From Acheta domesticus (Eukaryota; Arthropoda; Insecta; Orthoptera; Gryllidae): a stretch of 64,000 bases of DNA. Positions 12,047-22,379 of the stretch are shown here, in pieces. Below the pieces are notes generated by a model that saw only the letters and a program-made list of their open reading frames with translations, ran no database searches and was not told the DNA's origin. The stretch covers positions 158,262,921-158,326,920 of the forward strand of contig JAHLJT010000631.1 in the NCBI GenBank assembly GCA_031308135.1. Direction: 5' to 3'. Both the position numbers and the translations under genes were made by a program. Within the stretch, counting starts at the first letter, position 1, and each line of letters starts with the position of its first letter.

Positions 12047-12517
12047 CAACGAGAACTGAAGGAATCCAAGATTGGCATTGGAAACTTCATTTATTAAAAC
12101 TACTAATTGTTGCAACTCACAAATTGAATCAATCAACTTCACTACACTGTATGATAGTGTGTTAAGTAATTTCAAGGAATGAAATTGTTAATGGTTAGTT
12201 TTGTTAAAATATACATAATTAATTTTTTTACATTTTGAATTCTTGGATTAGATGGCCCTTCTTTTCTCACTTCACTTTTCTTCCATTTGATACCATCATA
12301 ACAGTTTTGTTGCAGGTGGCATACTAAAGCAAAAGTCCATTATACGAACTTGATTTTGAAAAATTGAATAGATCTTACCTGTTGAAGAAATATTTGTTTT
12401 TTTAAAATTGATTTCTTAGTGCTTATTTTACACTAAGGTGAGTGTATAGAGTTTTATTGTACTGGGTAATGTTTTTATGCGGTTTAACAAAATGTAATGT
12501 TATTAATGAATATATTA

Positions 12518-12585
12518 TATTTTAGCCTGATTATGAGGCAAATGTAAGCCTCGAAACGTTGCGATGTACAAACTAAAATAATGGT
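12518..12585 (+). ncRNA. Hammerhead-ribozyme-like structure (right arm)
   Basis: The core is CTGATTA at 12527-12533, a stem GAGGC (12535-12539) pairing GCCTC (12548-12552), then GAAA at 12553-12556. CGT (12557-12559) can pair ATG (12564-12566) around a 4-base loop, followed by TA as the possible U-H cleavage step. ATTTTAG before the core can pair with CTAAAAT after it. Departures from a canonical hammerhead: the core G8 is T, one unpaired T lies before stem II, and stem I does not abut the core. Probably a decayed copy. Confidence 0.35.
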
Positions 12586-12675
12586 GTATAATAAATGCAT
12601 TTTTTTAAATGTGTCCGTCGAAAATATAATAAACTTCCTGAATTATGCTATATTTCCTAGTTCCTTGTGGTTTAT

Positions 12676-12850
12676 GTTAATTAAAACTTGATTGATTGAT
12701 TGGTTTAGGTTTTCGGGCACGTCAATTTCCATGACAATTATTCCCATTAGTATAGTGAATGTTTGTTACCGGGACTCGACCCCTATCCCCTCCCGTTCAG
12801 AGTTTCTGCAGGTATAACACTAATGCTGGCTCTAGTCAGCTTGTTTAAAG
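12676..12850 (+). repeat. Dispersed repeat family R1, 5' fragment
   Basis: It begins with a GATTGATTGATT stretch, followed by TTCGGGCACGTCAA and a CATTAGTATAG block. These match the 5' ends of the R1 copies near 14665 and 18472. Only about the first 90 bases are clearly shared; the remainder has diverged. Confidence 0.6.
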
Positions 12851-12869
12851 CTTAATATGCGTCTGCCAA

Positions 12870-13210
12870 ATGTCCCACTTGTCGGAAGCGCGCGTCAAAT
12901 GTGAAAGTCACAGGGAGGGCGGTGGGAGGGGGCGGCGCTGCATCATTCACGCGCGGAGTCGCAGGCGAGCGCCGGGATCATCTGCGGCGCGAGGGCGGTG
13001 GCACGGGAGGAGGCAGCCCGCGCCCGCGCGGAGATGGGCAGGTAATGAGGACGCGGCGACAGCGGGGCACCGGCGACCGTTGCGGCCGCGTCGGGGACGC
13101 AGCACTTGCGCAAGGGGACGGACGCGCGGCGAGATAGCATCTGCGAGGGAGTGCGCCGCCACCGCCCCGGGCAGCAGTGGGCCGAAATTGACGCACAAGG
13201 TGCCTAAGGT
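12870..13210. other. CpG-rich island
   Basis: GC- and CpG-rich block with ORFs on both strands in several frames and no recognisable domain. Confidence 0.5.
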
Positions 13211-14390
13211 ATGATTTCCTGCAAGGCCCCAAACTCCGTTTCAGCTAACAATGATTGTTTTTTAATCTGAAGAAAAATTATTATTGTGTGTAAGTTGAAT
13301 ATGCGTTACATGCAAAAATATGAATATTTGAAACTTTTTATATTTTGTTTCAAAAATATTTCCAAATTTCATTACACGCACTTAATTTCATCCGAGCATT
13401 CCCACTCTTAAAATGACATTTCTTGGGTTAGGAAGAATTGTTTATAAAATTACTTTTTGTATAATCATTGCAGAAACAACAATCTTTAGCGGGATTATAA
13501 AATTAAGTAATTATATTTCAACAAAAGTACGGCGAAATTACAGATTTAATTTTAGAAAATATTTCACACTATTTGTTTCGTTTTATGTTCTCAGAGTACA
13601 AAATTTATTTAATACAACATTTCCAAAATATAAATTTCTCTTAATGATTTCTTTATCATACTCCGTTTTAATTGGTAAATTATAAAAGACATTTGATGCA
13701 AATTACAAACAAGTGGAAGAGACGGGTGGCAGAGTCCACACCATGATGGTGTCCCCTTACTTTTCTCTGCATATGCAGAAAGTTGCAGAAGTGAATGTTG
13801 ACAGACTGCTAGCAGTTTACAGAAAACTGAAGAGGACGAACAACGCGAAAGTGAATAAATAGAGTGATCATGAAAATAACCTGGAGCCACCTGAATTTAT
13901 CGCCCTTAGTATAGCCTTAAAGAAACCCTAATACAGATATGTATCTTTATCCATCCTCAAGACGGGATTCGTGGACGCGTATCCCTTCGAACCAAAGCAT
14001 TCTGGTGCTCTTACTCTGTTGCGACTTCTTCTGCCTAGCTCTGCTATTTATTGCTCCCATGAATAAGCCCATAATAAGTCAAGAAAAATTAATTTTACAG
14101 GAGAGCAAAAAACGGTATTCGACTTAAGATTGTTAGGGTGTTAATTAAATTGAAACGAACCTACCACAAATAGTTTCGTTTGAATATCACCTTCGTTTGA
14201 ATATTCATTAACCTCTGATTTACTTTAGTTGAAAGTTGGTTTTTGGTCGACTGTAAAATTAAGTCTTCTTATATTAGCTAATTCACCAGATGCTTTTATT
14301 TATGTTTTATTTACTTACTTATATATTTATTTGCTTGCTTATTTATTTGTTTATTAACATCTAGATTTTGATCTTGTTCCTCCTCGCGCC
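13210..14390. other. AT-rich DNA, nothing recognised
   Basis: AT-rich; plus- and minus-strand ORFs of about 90 codons show no domain. A run of TTAT/TTTA words lies at about 14290-14355. Confidence 0.5.
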
Positions 14391-14665
14391 CATTTGGGAG
14401 CATTGTGAAGAGGGGCTTCGGAAGCGCTGACACCGCGAGCGCAGGGAGAGTGCGTCATGAAGGTCGCAGGCGAGGGGGTGCGTATCAGCGCGCGTCAATT
14501 CCTCGCGTCCGCCCCTCCCCCCACCGCCTGCGTGCGCGTGACGCCGACGCCGCGCGCGTAGCTCATTTCGCTGGCGACGCTTCCTGCCGTGCGCCCTCTT
14601 TGCCCTGCCCTGCCTGCTCTGCCGCCCCTTCGACCGGCGCGGCGCGCAAAGCCCAATCACACGAC
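14390..14665. other. CpG-rich island
   Basis: GC-rich block ending where an R1 repeat copy begins. ORFs over it (about 100 codons on both strands) are compositional. Confidence 0.5.
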
Positions 14666-15130
14666 TCATTGATTAGCGCTTCCGGGCACGTCAACTGCTA
14701 AAGGCATTAGTTACTCTAGTGTAGTCAATGTCTGAGTTCGGGAGGAGGCGGTGTTTCTTCCACTATTCAGTGGGAGATCCGGCGCCGACTTACACGTCGG
14801 CTTTTCCTCTTCCAGGTATCTCCCCACCTGCGTACCGTCCCAGACGGGGCAATATCTAAGCACCCAACAAGGGTGGTCGTGTAATGCGTGCATAAGCGTG
14901 TGGAAGGGGAGATGCTAAGGCAAGGAAGAAGAAATGCTCGCGCGCGGTCCGTGACCTGCTTGTTAGGGTACTGTTCCGACATTCGCCTGGTATTTGTCGG
15001 AGAAACTATGGTACACTACCGATCGCATCAGCAATAGAATCCTTTCAGCTAGTGTCTAAAATCGGTTACCGTCGGGACGCAAACGCGGAATCTCCGGTCG
15101 AACCACATGAGACGCTGTAGCTGCGGTTGC
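14665..15130 (+). repeat. Dispersed repeat family R1, near full-length
   Basis: Starts ATTGATTAGCGCTTCCGGGC and ends near a GGTCGAACC block. Internal landmarks shared with other copies are GCACGTCAACTG near the start, a TTCGGGAGG block, a CGACATTCGCCTGG block near 14979 and a GGAGAAAC block near 15000. It has no ORF. The length, high copy number and tRNA B-box-like end suggest a SINE, but no clear A-box was identified. Confidence 0.7.
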
Positions 15131-15880
15131 ATTTAGTTAGAAGTGATAAGAGTTGACAATGGAATTAATGAATCATGGTATTCGTAGAGTACATGACTGG
15201 ACCACACTCATGCATTCTCTTTTGTATACCTCTCATGACAAAACTTTGTAAAAGATTCATTTCATATTCACAAATTCAGATAATATTATTTCCAGTATTT
15301 TATTTTGCTAGCATTTTGATTGTATTGTAAGAATAGATAGGTGTGATAGCGTGTTTAACCTATTCACTTAACTTTTTTGGCGGGAAGTTTAACATGGGGT
15401 GCTAAAATACTATTTCATGAATTGAAACTAGGGTAATTGTGTGTAATTATACCTATGAAAAATATGAGAAAAATTTCCTTATTTTGGGAGAAACGAAATT
15501 AATTTTTCATGTATTAATAATAGTTTTCATTTACTTACATTTTGGATGAATGCATCTCCTATCAATTCGATTACCATCTCTGTTAATTAGAATCTTAGAC
15601 GTCATATACATTGGTGACTGTAAAAATGTTATGCGGAGATGTTGAAATATAAGTAGAGAGACAGTCATCCATTGTTTTAATGCAATTTTTTAAAAAAAAT
15701 TGTAATTCAAAATTTTGATGACAATAACATTTCATAAAATAATTCATATCAGTATTTTCAATGACATATGACGAAAATATCAATCATATGTTACAATTCG
15801 TAGCCGTAGCGGTCGAAATCAAGTCACAGGGCTTGAAAGAATCGTGTGGTTTTCGCAGCAGTAATATAGACTACTGTGTA
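15130..15880. other. AT-rich DNA, nothing recognised
   Basis: AT-rich spacer; no gene or repeat seen. Confidence 0.5.
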
Positions 15881-16640
15881 AACAAAATCCCCAGAAGATG
15901 GCGGTGAAACTACCGACAGCAAGGCGGAACTGGAGCAGAAGTCGAACCGCGCAGTGCGGAGAGCGAGCGAGCCACCGGGGCGATGAGTGCAACTTCGGTT
16001 CGAAAAATTTCTCCTCCGACTTCAAGGGAGAGCGTCGTCAGTCGGCATTCTTTTTGTAAATACAAACTTGGCACATCATTAGCACTGCGGAGGAGCGGGG
16101 CGGAGCGGGGTGGAGCGGCAAGAGGCGGAACGGTGAGGGATGGGGACGAACGGGGTGGGGGCGGGGAGAAGCGGGAAGGACGGGGGAGGAAGGGTGGGGT
16201 GGAGCGGAGCGTGCCAGGGTAGGGAGGGGTGAAGCGGGGCGAAGCGGAGCGACGGGTGGGGGAGGGGGCATCGGATCGGAGCGGGATGGGGGCGGAGAAA
16301 AGAGGGATGGGGCGGAGCGAAGCCGGAAGGGACGGCGCAAGAAGGGGACGAAGCGGAGCGTGAGGACGGGCTGGTGGAGCGGAGGTGGAGGAGGGGTGTG
16401 CTGGTGGGCGGGGCGGGGCGGGGCCAACCAGCGCTTCTTTCAGGCGGGCGCGCCTAACAGCATTAGTAACCCGACGCGGGCGCGTTGCTCGCAGCCCCTG
16501 ATGGTGTTTGCTCGCCCTATTAGCGCGTGGAAAAGGCGGGGAGCGGCAGGGCTGGTGAATCCGGAGGTGGCGGAGATAGCGATAGGATACGAGACAAGGT
16601 AAAGATCGTGGGGGAGGGAGATTCGGGAATAAATGAAGTC
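15880..16640. repeat. GC-rich island with purine-rich GGAGC-type simple sequence
   Basis: From about 16080 to 16430 the plus strand is almost entirely G and A with GGAGC, GGGGC and GGCGGA words in loose tandem order. The minus strand is the proline- and serine-coding mirror, which explains a 129-codon minus-strand ORF. The flanking 15880-16080 and 16430-16640 are GC-rich but not repetitive. Confidence 0.65.
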
Positions 16641-17080
16641 GAAAAGTTGGGAGTGGAATACTGGTACTGCCTGCCAGACGGGATGTGAACCTGTTAGTGG
16701 ATGCCGGGGAGAGAGATACTTTTGAATGTTGGGATTGTGATTTTAGAGTACATCAATGGTGGTATTGTAAAGTTGAATTAAGGGGTGGAGCGAGAAAATA
16801 AGGAAAAGGGAGGGTCACGAGAGGAACCTGCAAGAGTAAAGAGATGGGCTGGGAATAGCATGAATAAAGGATGTGCGGTGCAGGTGTGCGCTAAGCAAAG
16901 CCTGAACGCAGTGAATCAGGTGGACGGAGAGGGAAGGTCGCGGAGAAAGAGAACGGGCGTGTTGGCAGTACGTAGGCGGTAGGAAACGAACAGAGAGGAA
17001 GTGCGAGGGCGTTAAAAGCTTGGATGGGCGCAGATAAGCGAGATGCAAGGGGCGCGGCGCTGAGAACGCGTGGCAACAGA
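16640..17080. other. Mixed-composition spacer, no gene
   Basis: Moderately GC-rich, purine-biased sequence between two islands. Short overlapping ORFs on both strands are not credible. Confidence 0.45.
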
Positions 17081-17465
17081 GCAGGGTGTTGGCAGGGCTA
17101 GGGATGGGCGGGCGGGGCAGGGCGGGCGGAGAGCCTCCGCCCTGGTGGACGCCTCAGTTTACCTTTAGCACGCAGGTTAATGAAAGAGTTGGGCTGTGAT
17201 AACACGGCGGGGGCGCCTCCCTCTGTCCTAATGACTTTACCCGACACCCCGGCTGTTGTGCCGGCGCCGCCGCGCAACGCCGCGCCGTCGGTTGCGCTTT
17301 ATCAGCCGCGCCGCGCGCGTCGCGCCGCGTCGCGCCGCGCACGCCGCCTCTGAAGGGCGCGCGCCCCCGGGGAAGCGGACGCGCGATTGGGGCGCCGGGC
17401 GCGCCTGCCAGCCACACGGCAGCCCTCACACGCGGAGATGCGGAGGACACTCCTCAAAGAGTGAT
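17080..17465. promoter_or_regulatory. CpG-rich island, candidate regulatory block
   Basis: GC-rich. The left half (about 17150-17260) is non-repetitive and of mixed composition; the right half has dense CGCGCC words. Conflicting ORFs on both strands argue against coding. A regulatory role is inferred only from composition. Confidence 0.3.
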
Positions 17466-18005
17466 ATGCCAATTGAAATGAGTAGCGTCATCTGCCAAAA
17501 GTTTGTTTTCTTGTTGAGCGTAATAAGGAAATCTAAAGAGAAATACGGTGTAAAAAGTAGGTTTTACTCATGATCAGTCTCCGAACAAAGAGAAAAAACT
17601 GGAAATGAGAAAGAAGTTTCAAGAGAGAAGAGGACTATGGCACATTATTAAGAATATTTGCTATAATAGTTAAATACAATGAAACATGAACATTTCTTTT
17701 TATAGTTTCACTGAACTATATGGCCCATACGCCATGAATGAAACTCAATTAAACAAATTGCGCAGAAATTTAAAGTAAATAGGAAGAGATAGTGACAGAA
17801 AACCACAGAGAGAAAGAAGGAAGCGGAGAGAGAGAGAAAGAAAAAGTGAGAGAGGTTAGAGACAAAGGGTCACACAGGGAGGGGTGAGGGGCATTAAATG
17901 GGCATGGAGGGTGGAAGCAGAACGAGAGAGAGAGAGAGCAGTAATAAGCTGTAGAAAGACGTGAACGAGGGAGACGTGGGACAGTAGCAGCCAGTAAACG
18001 TGATA
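17465..18005. other. AT-rich then GA-rich spacer
   Basis: AT-rich to about 17770, then GA-rich with AGAGAG runs (17810-17940). No gene seen. Confidence 0.5.
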
Positions 18006-18470
18006 ACACGTAGGAGGGAGGGGCGGTGCAACGCAGTTTGTAGTGGGACCGGGGCGCTAACTCGTAGCGCTGAATCACAGTGAAGGGGGCGGGGAGGTGC
18101 CGGCTGCGACAGAGGGCGGGCCCTCCCTCCCTTTTTGCGCCTGCGCCCCCGCGCGGGTCGGCGACTGCTCGCCTGATTAGCGCCGGCCGCGGCCGCAGCG
18201 GCGGCGGCGGCGGCGGTGGCGGCGGCGGGGTGGGTATTGGGGGCCGCGAGTAATTACATTTAGTCGGCGGCGGAGCGGCGCGGCGTGGCGCGGCGCGGCG
18301 GCGGAGGCCGTGAGCTGATTACGCGCCCTCGCTCGCGCTGTTTGGCGCCGCCGCTCGCCCGCCCACGCGCCTCCAACGCTGACCGCGCGCGCACGCGGCG
18401 ACGGCCTGGCCTTGTCAAGGGGCCGCCCCGAGCGCCTCCGCAAAGTGAGCGTGCTCGCTCTGCGTGTTCC
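18005..18470. other. CpG-rich island with a CGG run
   Basis: Very GC-rich, with a CGG-type run at about 18199-18229 and a TAATTACATTTAG stretch near 18251 embedded in CGGC-rich sequence. ORFs on both strands encode arginine- and alanine-rich strings and are rejected. Confidence 0.5.
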
Positions 18471-18471
18471 G

Positions 18472-18970
18472 TGGATTGATTAGTGATTCCGGGCGCGTCA
18501 ACTGGTAAGGTCATTAGTCCCGTAAGTATAGGATATGTTTTTCTTCGGGAGGTGGCGGAGATCTTCCGCTGGATGGTGAGATCTGACGCTGATCTTCCCG
18601 TCGGGTGGTGAGGTTTTCGCCAACCACGTGTCTCCCACTAGCGAGCCTCCGCGCCAACCGAGACAAGCTCTAAGACCCGACAGCTCTCCCGACAAGTGTG
18701 ATAATGTAGTGCATGTAAATGTGTGTGTAAGGGGCGAGGATAGGACAAGAAAGGGAAAGGAAAGATCGGGCGCGGTCCATGGGTCGTTTGTTAGAGTACT
18801 GCTTCGACATTCGCCTGGTTTGATCGGAGAAACCACGGAAAACTATCGATCAGTGCAGCCGGCCGCAAGACGTCTCCCCGAGACTCTGACTGAATTCGTC
18901 CTAAGAATCTAGCATGTGTCGAAACTCCTTTCACCGTGTTTCATGGAGATACTCGATACTCGGCTCTAGA
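18472..18970 (+). repeat. Dispersed repeat family R1, near full-length
   Basis: Same order of landmarks as the 14665 copy: GATTGATTAGTGATTCCGGG, CGCGTCAACTGG, TTCGGGAGG, a CTCCCGACA block, CGACATTCGCCTGG at about 18807 and GGAGAAACCACGG at about 18825. It ends in a CTAGCATGTGTCGAAA block that aligns with CTAGTGCTGAAAA in the copy near 55630. It abuts the CpG island on its left. Confidence 0.7.
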
Positions 18971-19740
18971 CCTGCATACCCGAAGCACGAAATAGTCTTC
19001 ACCAGGTCTTCATTCCATTCCCCCGACTGTCGTTTCAACGTTTTTTCATAGACTATTGTATTAGAATATAAGTAGAGGATGGTCAAGAATGATTAATTTC
19101 AAATTCTGAGAGTCTACTTGCGTAGAGAGTCGATGATAATCAGTTTTACCAACGCATGTGTGACGGGAAATATTATTTGCATTCGGTCGATCTCTCGGAT
19201 GATTGAGTTGCTCTTCCTTTGATAGACATTTTTCAGAACACCGACCTGCTCAGAGATCCCTCTAATATTCTTCTCAGAAGTCAAGGTTTCTTTCATTTTC
19301 CATTCCTTTCCATAGAGCCAATAGTCTCTACGGTGTACAATGGAAAAGTCTTAACCCTGCGCGGCGTAGCGTCACCTCTGACCGGAGAGTATAATACATA
19401 TTAAAACTGTGGTAATTTTCTAATGTATTTGTTGTTTTTATTGTTAAACATTAGATTTTAATAAAGTTTTAAAATTTAAAAGTCAGTAAACGCGTTTAAA
19501 GTGTGTTTGGCACCGCAAGGTTCATTTTGCAAAGCAAGATAAGTTAAAATTAAAATGCATCTGAGAGGTAACTGCGTGCTCTCGTTTACTAGCACGTGTG
19601 CCACAGAGTTACGAATGTTGCTCATGACATTTGTAGGCAACACATTGTGTACTGGAGTTTACTAATATAATATCTGACACAGTAAAGGGGCTTGTGTACC
19701 TACGACCGAAACGAGTTTATCACGTATTAGCTACCAATGT
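18970..19740. other. AT-rich DNA, nothing recognised
   Basis: AT-rich spacer without a recognised gene. Confidence 0.5.
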
Positions 19741-19743
19741 GGC

Positions 19744-19790
19744 TCCTTCTACATCTCCTTCTACATCTCCTTCTACATCTCCTTCTACAA
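19744..19790 (+). repeat. 12-bp tandem repeat, about 3.9 copies
   Basis: CTCCTTCTACAT repeats exactly at 19744, 19756 and 19768, with a partial fourth unit at 19780. It lies within an 81-codon ORF that has no other sign of being a gene. Confidence 0.9.
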
Positions 19791-19860
19791 AAACTTCCGT
19801 TCGGGAAGTCACGGTCAAGTAGATTTCTTAAACCTGTCGAAAATTTGTGGATTCGGGGTT

Positions 19861-19960
19861 GCCTAACAATCAAGACAAATCACAAATATATGTATGCGTG
19901 TAACTCCGTTATATGCCACTGCCAACCATTTGTTTATTGGCAAAAACTGATAATTTCATC
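19861..19960. repeat. Possible dispersed repeat shared with 48913-49010
   Basis: Both segments share, in order, CTAACAAT, a block around TGTAAYTCCGTTATATG and a TTYATTGGCAAAAAC block. Similarity fades to the right. It may be part of a low-copy interspersed repeat; its type is unknown. Confidence 0.5.
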
Positions 19961-21870
19961 TGTAAACTCGAGAAGTTTGTAATATTTATTTTGATACATC
20001 CTGAATAAACTTTTTGCAAGGTCAATGTTTCGAACTGTTTTCCAACGCCCCTTTTTGTTAATACTAAATCTAATTCAGCTTCACGGTTCCAAATAGCCCA
20101 TTATTCACTTTTTGCAACAAAGACAACCAAAGCACCATACTTGCGGCATATATTGTTGGTACTTTCAAAAAAGCTAAGAGTTCCCGCAATTCTGCAGATT
20201 CCTGCAAGTACTGAGATCCTTGTGTGCTGTCGTCCTCCGCTTAGAGACAACGCAAGCAATTATTGTCAAAATGTATTCTCGAAAATATTTACTTTGTATA
20301 ATCGAACTCTTCGATTTTTATCTAATAGTGTTTTCACTCAAATTTATTTCCAACCAAATTATTTAGCAATTATCACAACTATTCAATTCCAAAAATTGGT
20401 AAAATACTACCCAACTGACAGCCAACCATTATTGTAGGAAAATACATTTTATTTACTTTCCTGATTAGCATTTAAAGCTTTGAACATCTCATTAATGTAA
20501 GACACAATATCTTTATTTTAACGCGAATTCTCACACATACTCCCATATTCACGTAATATTCAAGACAAAAAAATAAAACGGTGTATAGAGCATGACTTTT
20601 TTTTTAAAAAAGAAGTCGGTTTCAGAAAAGCCAAAGTAAGAATGTAATAGAAAACATAATCCACAAAAATAAACAAAACGCTCTTTCATTGTAGGCCCTC
20701 ACCAGATTCAGAACGATTTGCAGGATGGTGCCGTAATTGTGTGCGTGATTTGGGAAACAATGACGTCGAGCTGGCCGTGATGATGTTTTCACAGTGAAAT
20801 GGAATGGATGCGTGGAAGTTTTGAGGGATTCTCCGCGACCTGCGTTTCGTGGAATCGAATTCCGAGGTAACGACGTGCTGAATGTTGATTGGCTTCCGTG
20901 AAACTACTGCGTATCTGGATGAGTTTGGAGTCGATCACGCTGTCGCTGTGAAATGAGGGTAACGTTAAATCTATTGTAGGATCAGGGAGCACATTACACT
21001 GGTTTGCAAGGGAAATTTTGTATTTGAATACATTTCAACCAATTTGTTGCAAATGTTAGGGATCCGGGTGGTTTCTAGGAATCTTTCCGATGGCATTAAT
21101 CAGATCGTAACCTCGGGTAACATTTTGTATTGTGGAGGAAACAAATGCAAATATAGTTTCACGAGATGATAAAACAAAATTAAGAAGACAACACGACTAC
21201 TACGATTCGAAATGTGCAAAGAAATTCGAGGGTGCAGGTCTCTGCACACATTCTCTTACTAGAAATGTTTTATTATCAACGGTAAACTCTTTATGAGACT
21301 ATTTTTTGTAAGATATGACTATAATTGTACTCTAATATGTGCAGCAAACTTCAGTGTAAATATATTTTTGTCATTTATGCACCTTATGTTATGCAGTTAC
21401 TAACTTGTGCGTCACTAATTACTTGATAATTCACAAACATTTGTTTTGATTTGTAGGACCGGTAATCAAAATACAATTAGGCATTAAATTATGTTTTCAA
21501 TCCCAACCTACTTCCTGAAACTTTAAAATTACAAACGTAACACTGATCACTACGAAATTTAGAATTTTGTGTATTTTGACGTATTAATACTATGCAAGAT
21601 ATGACATGACTGGTTTATTGGAGACAGAAACATGAAAAAACTATTCAAGATCGCTATGTCTTATGAATTATGATTATTTGAATTGAAATATAAAACTCAC
21701 GAATCTAAATTCATGAGAACGTGGGCGTTTATTTGGAGACTTGGGGCATCCCAAGTTCTTTCAATATGGTAGTAGGAATAGTAGGAAATGGTGTGGACAT
21801 TTACGATGCTATCATTGAAATCAACATTTGATGTAGGCTCCTCATCGTAATTGTTTATTTTGGCATAAAG
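19960..21870. other. AT-rich DNA, nothing firm
   Basis: AT-rich. A 98-codon plus-strand ORF (20141-20437) has no recognisable domain. A GAAGTCGGTTT at about 20609 is the inverse of the AAACCGACTTC that ends the R2 copy near 23523. This hints at a larger element with short terminal repeats but does not establish one. Confidence 0.4.
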
Positions 21871-21899
21871 CTTTTTCGGCCGCATTGCGGCCATCTTCA
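21855..21899 (-). ncRNA. Hammerhead-like core in left arm
   Basis: Minus strand: CTGAAGA, T, GGCCGC-AAT-GCGGCC, GAAA, then AAGCTT (self-complementary, as a short stem III in a dimeric form might be), TA as the U-H step, and TGC that can pair with GCA just before the core. This arm fits the hammerhead layout better than the right arm, though stem I is only three pairs. Confidence 0.35.
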
Positions 21900-22014
21900 G
21901 TGCTCTTAGAGGCGGCTGTGGGCCTCAGTCCAGACAGACAGACAGCCAGTCTGTCTGGACTGAGGCCCACAGCCGCCTCTAAGAGCACTGAAGATGCCGC
22001 AATGCGGCCGAAAA
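21873..22014. repeat. Near-perfect 66-bp palindrome with hammerhead-like modules
   Basis: Left arm 21873-21939 and right arm 21949-22014 are reverse complements with one single-base indel, separated by nine bases. Transcribed, it would form a very stable hairpin. The outer part of each arm reads, going outward, CTGAAGAT, a GC-rich hairpin (GCCGC/GCGGC), then GAAAA. That is the same CTGANGA-hairpin-GAAA order as in the element at 11.9-12.65 kb. A recent inverted duplication of a Penelope-type terminal sequence is one reading; a foldback element is another. Confidence 0.75.
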
Positions 22015-22016
22015 GT
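21989..22016 (+). ncRNA. Hammerhead-like core in right arm
   Basis: CTGAAGA, one T, GCCGC-AAT-GCGGC, C, then GAAA, the order of a hammerhead core and stem II. AGT/ACT downstream could form a short stem III, but I found no convincing stem I, so catalytic activity is doubtful. Confidence 0.3.
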
Positions 22017-22379
22017 TATTACTTTTATTATTTATCATATTATTACGTGTATTATTGCACATTTTGCAAGAGCGCATGATACTTCCCCAGAGAGGAATGT
22101 GCGAGCCAACAGGCAAGTCATATACTTGCAATTCTCCACATCGAACGCAACGAAACGAAAAGAAATCGCTCAAGAACCGTGAATAAAATACTCAACTACA
22201 ACACTTCAAAAGTATCTTTTTTAATAAACTAGTGGTGCTACAGAATGGCACAGACTTTCCCGTATTAGTTTTCTATTTCCTTGGGTCTTCGCTAGCTATT
22301 CGGAATTGCCACATACTCTTTCTTGACAGCTGCCATCTATCACCGCCAAAAGTACATTTTTTTTGTAATTTTCCGGTTT

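Larger units (their letters stand above)
11876..12655. mobile_element. Inverted-repeat element with hammerhead-like modules
   Basis: Arms at 11918-12044 and 12521-12643 are inverted copies of each other over about 125 bp, roughly 85-90% alike by eye, separated by about 475 bp without an ORF. A 15-base direct repeat (AATTATGCTATATTT) lies at 11876-11890 and 12641-12655. It could be a target-site duplication, although about 27 extra bases then lie at the left end. Each arm holds a module of CTGAtKA, a 5-bp hairpin stem (GAGGC/GCCTC), then RAAAC. Penelope-like retroelements are known to carry hammerhead ribozyme motifs, to have terminal repeats in direct or inverted orientation, and to make variable duplications. 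A Penelope-derived or foldback element fits, but a MITE is also possible. Confidence 0.6.

Noticed and set aside
21855..22016. Fully active hammerhead ribozymes
   Set aside because: The core order is right, but stem I is short or missing and an extra T lies before stem II; only a hammerhead-like label is justified.
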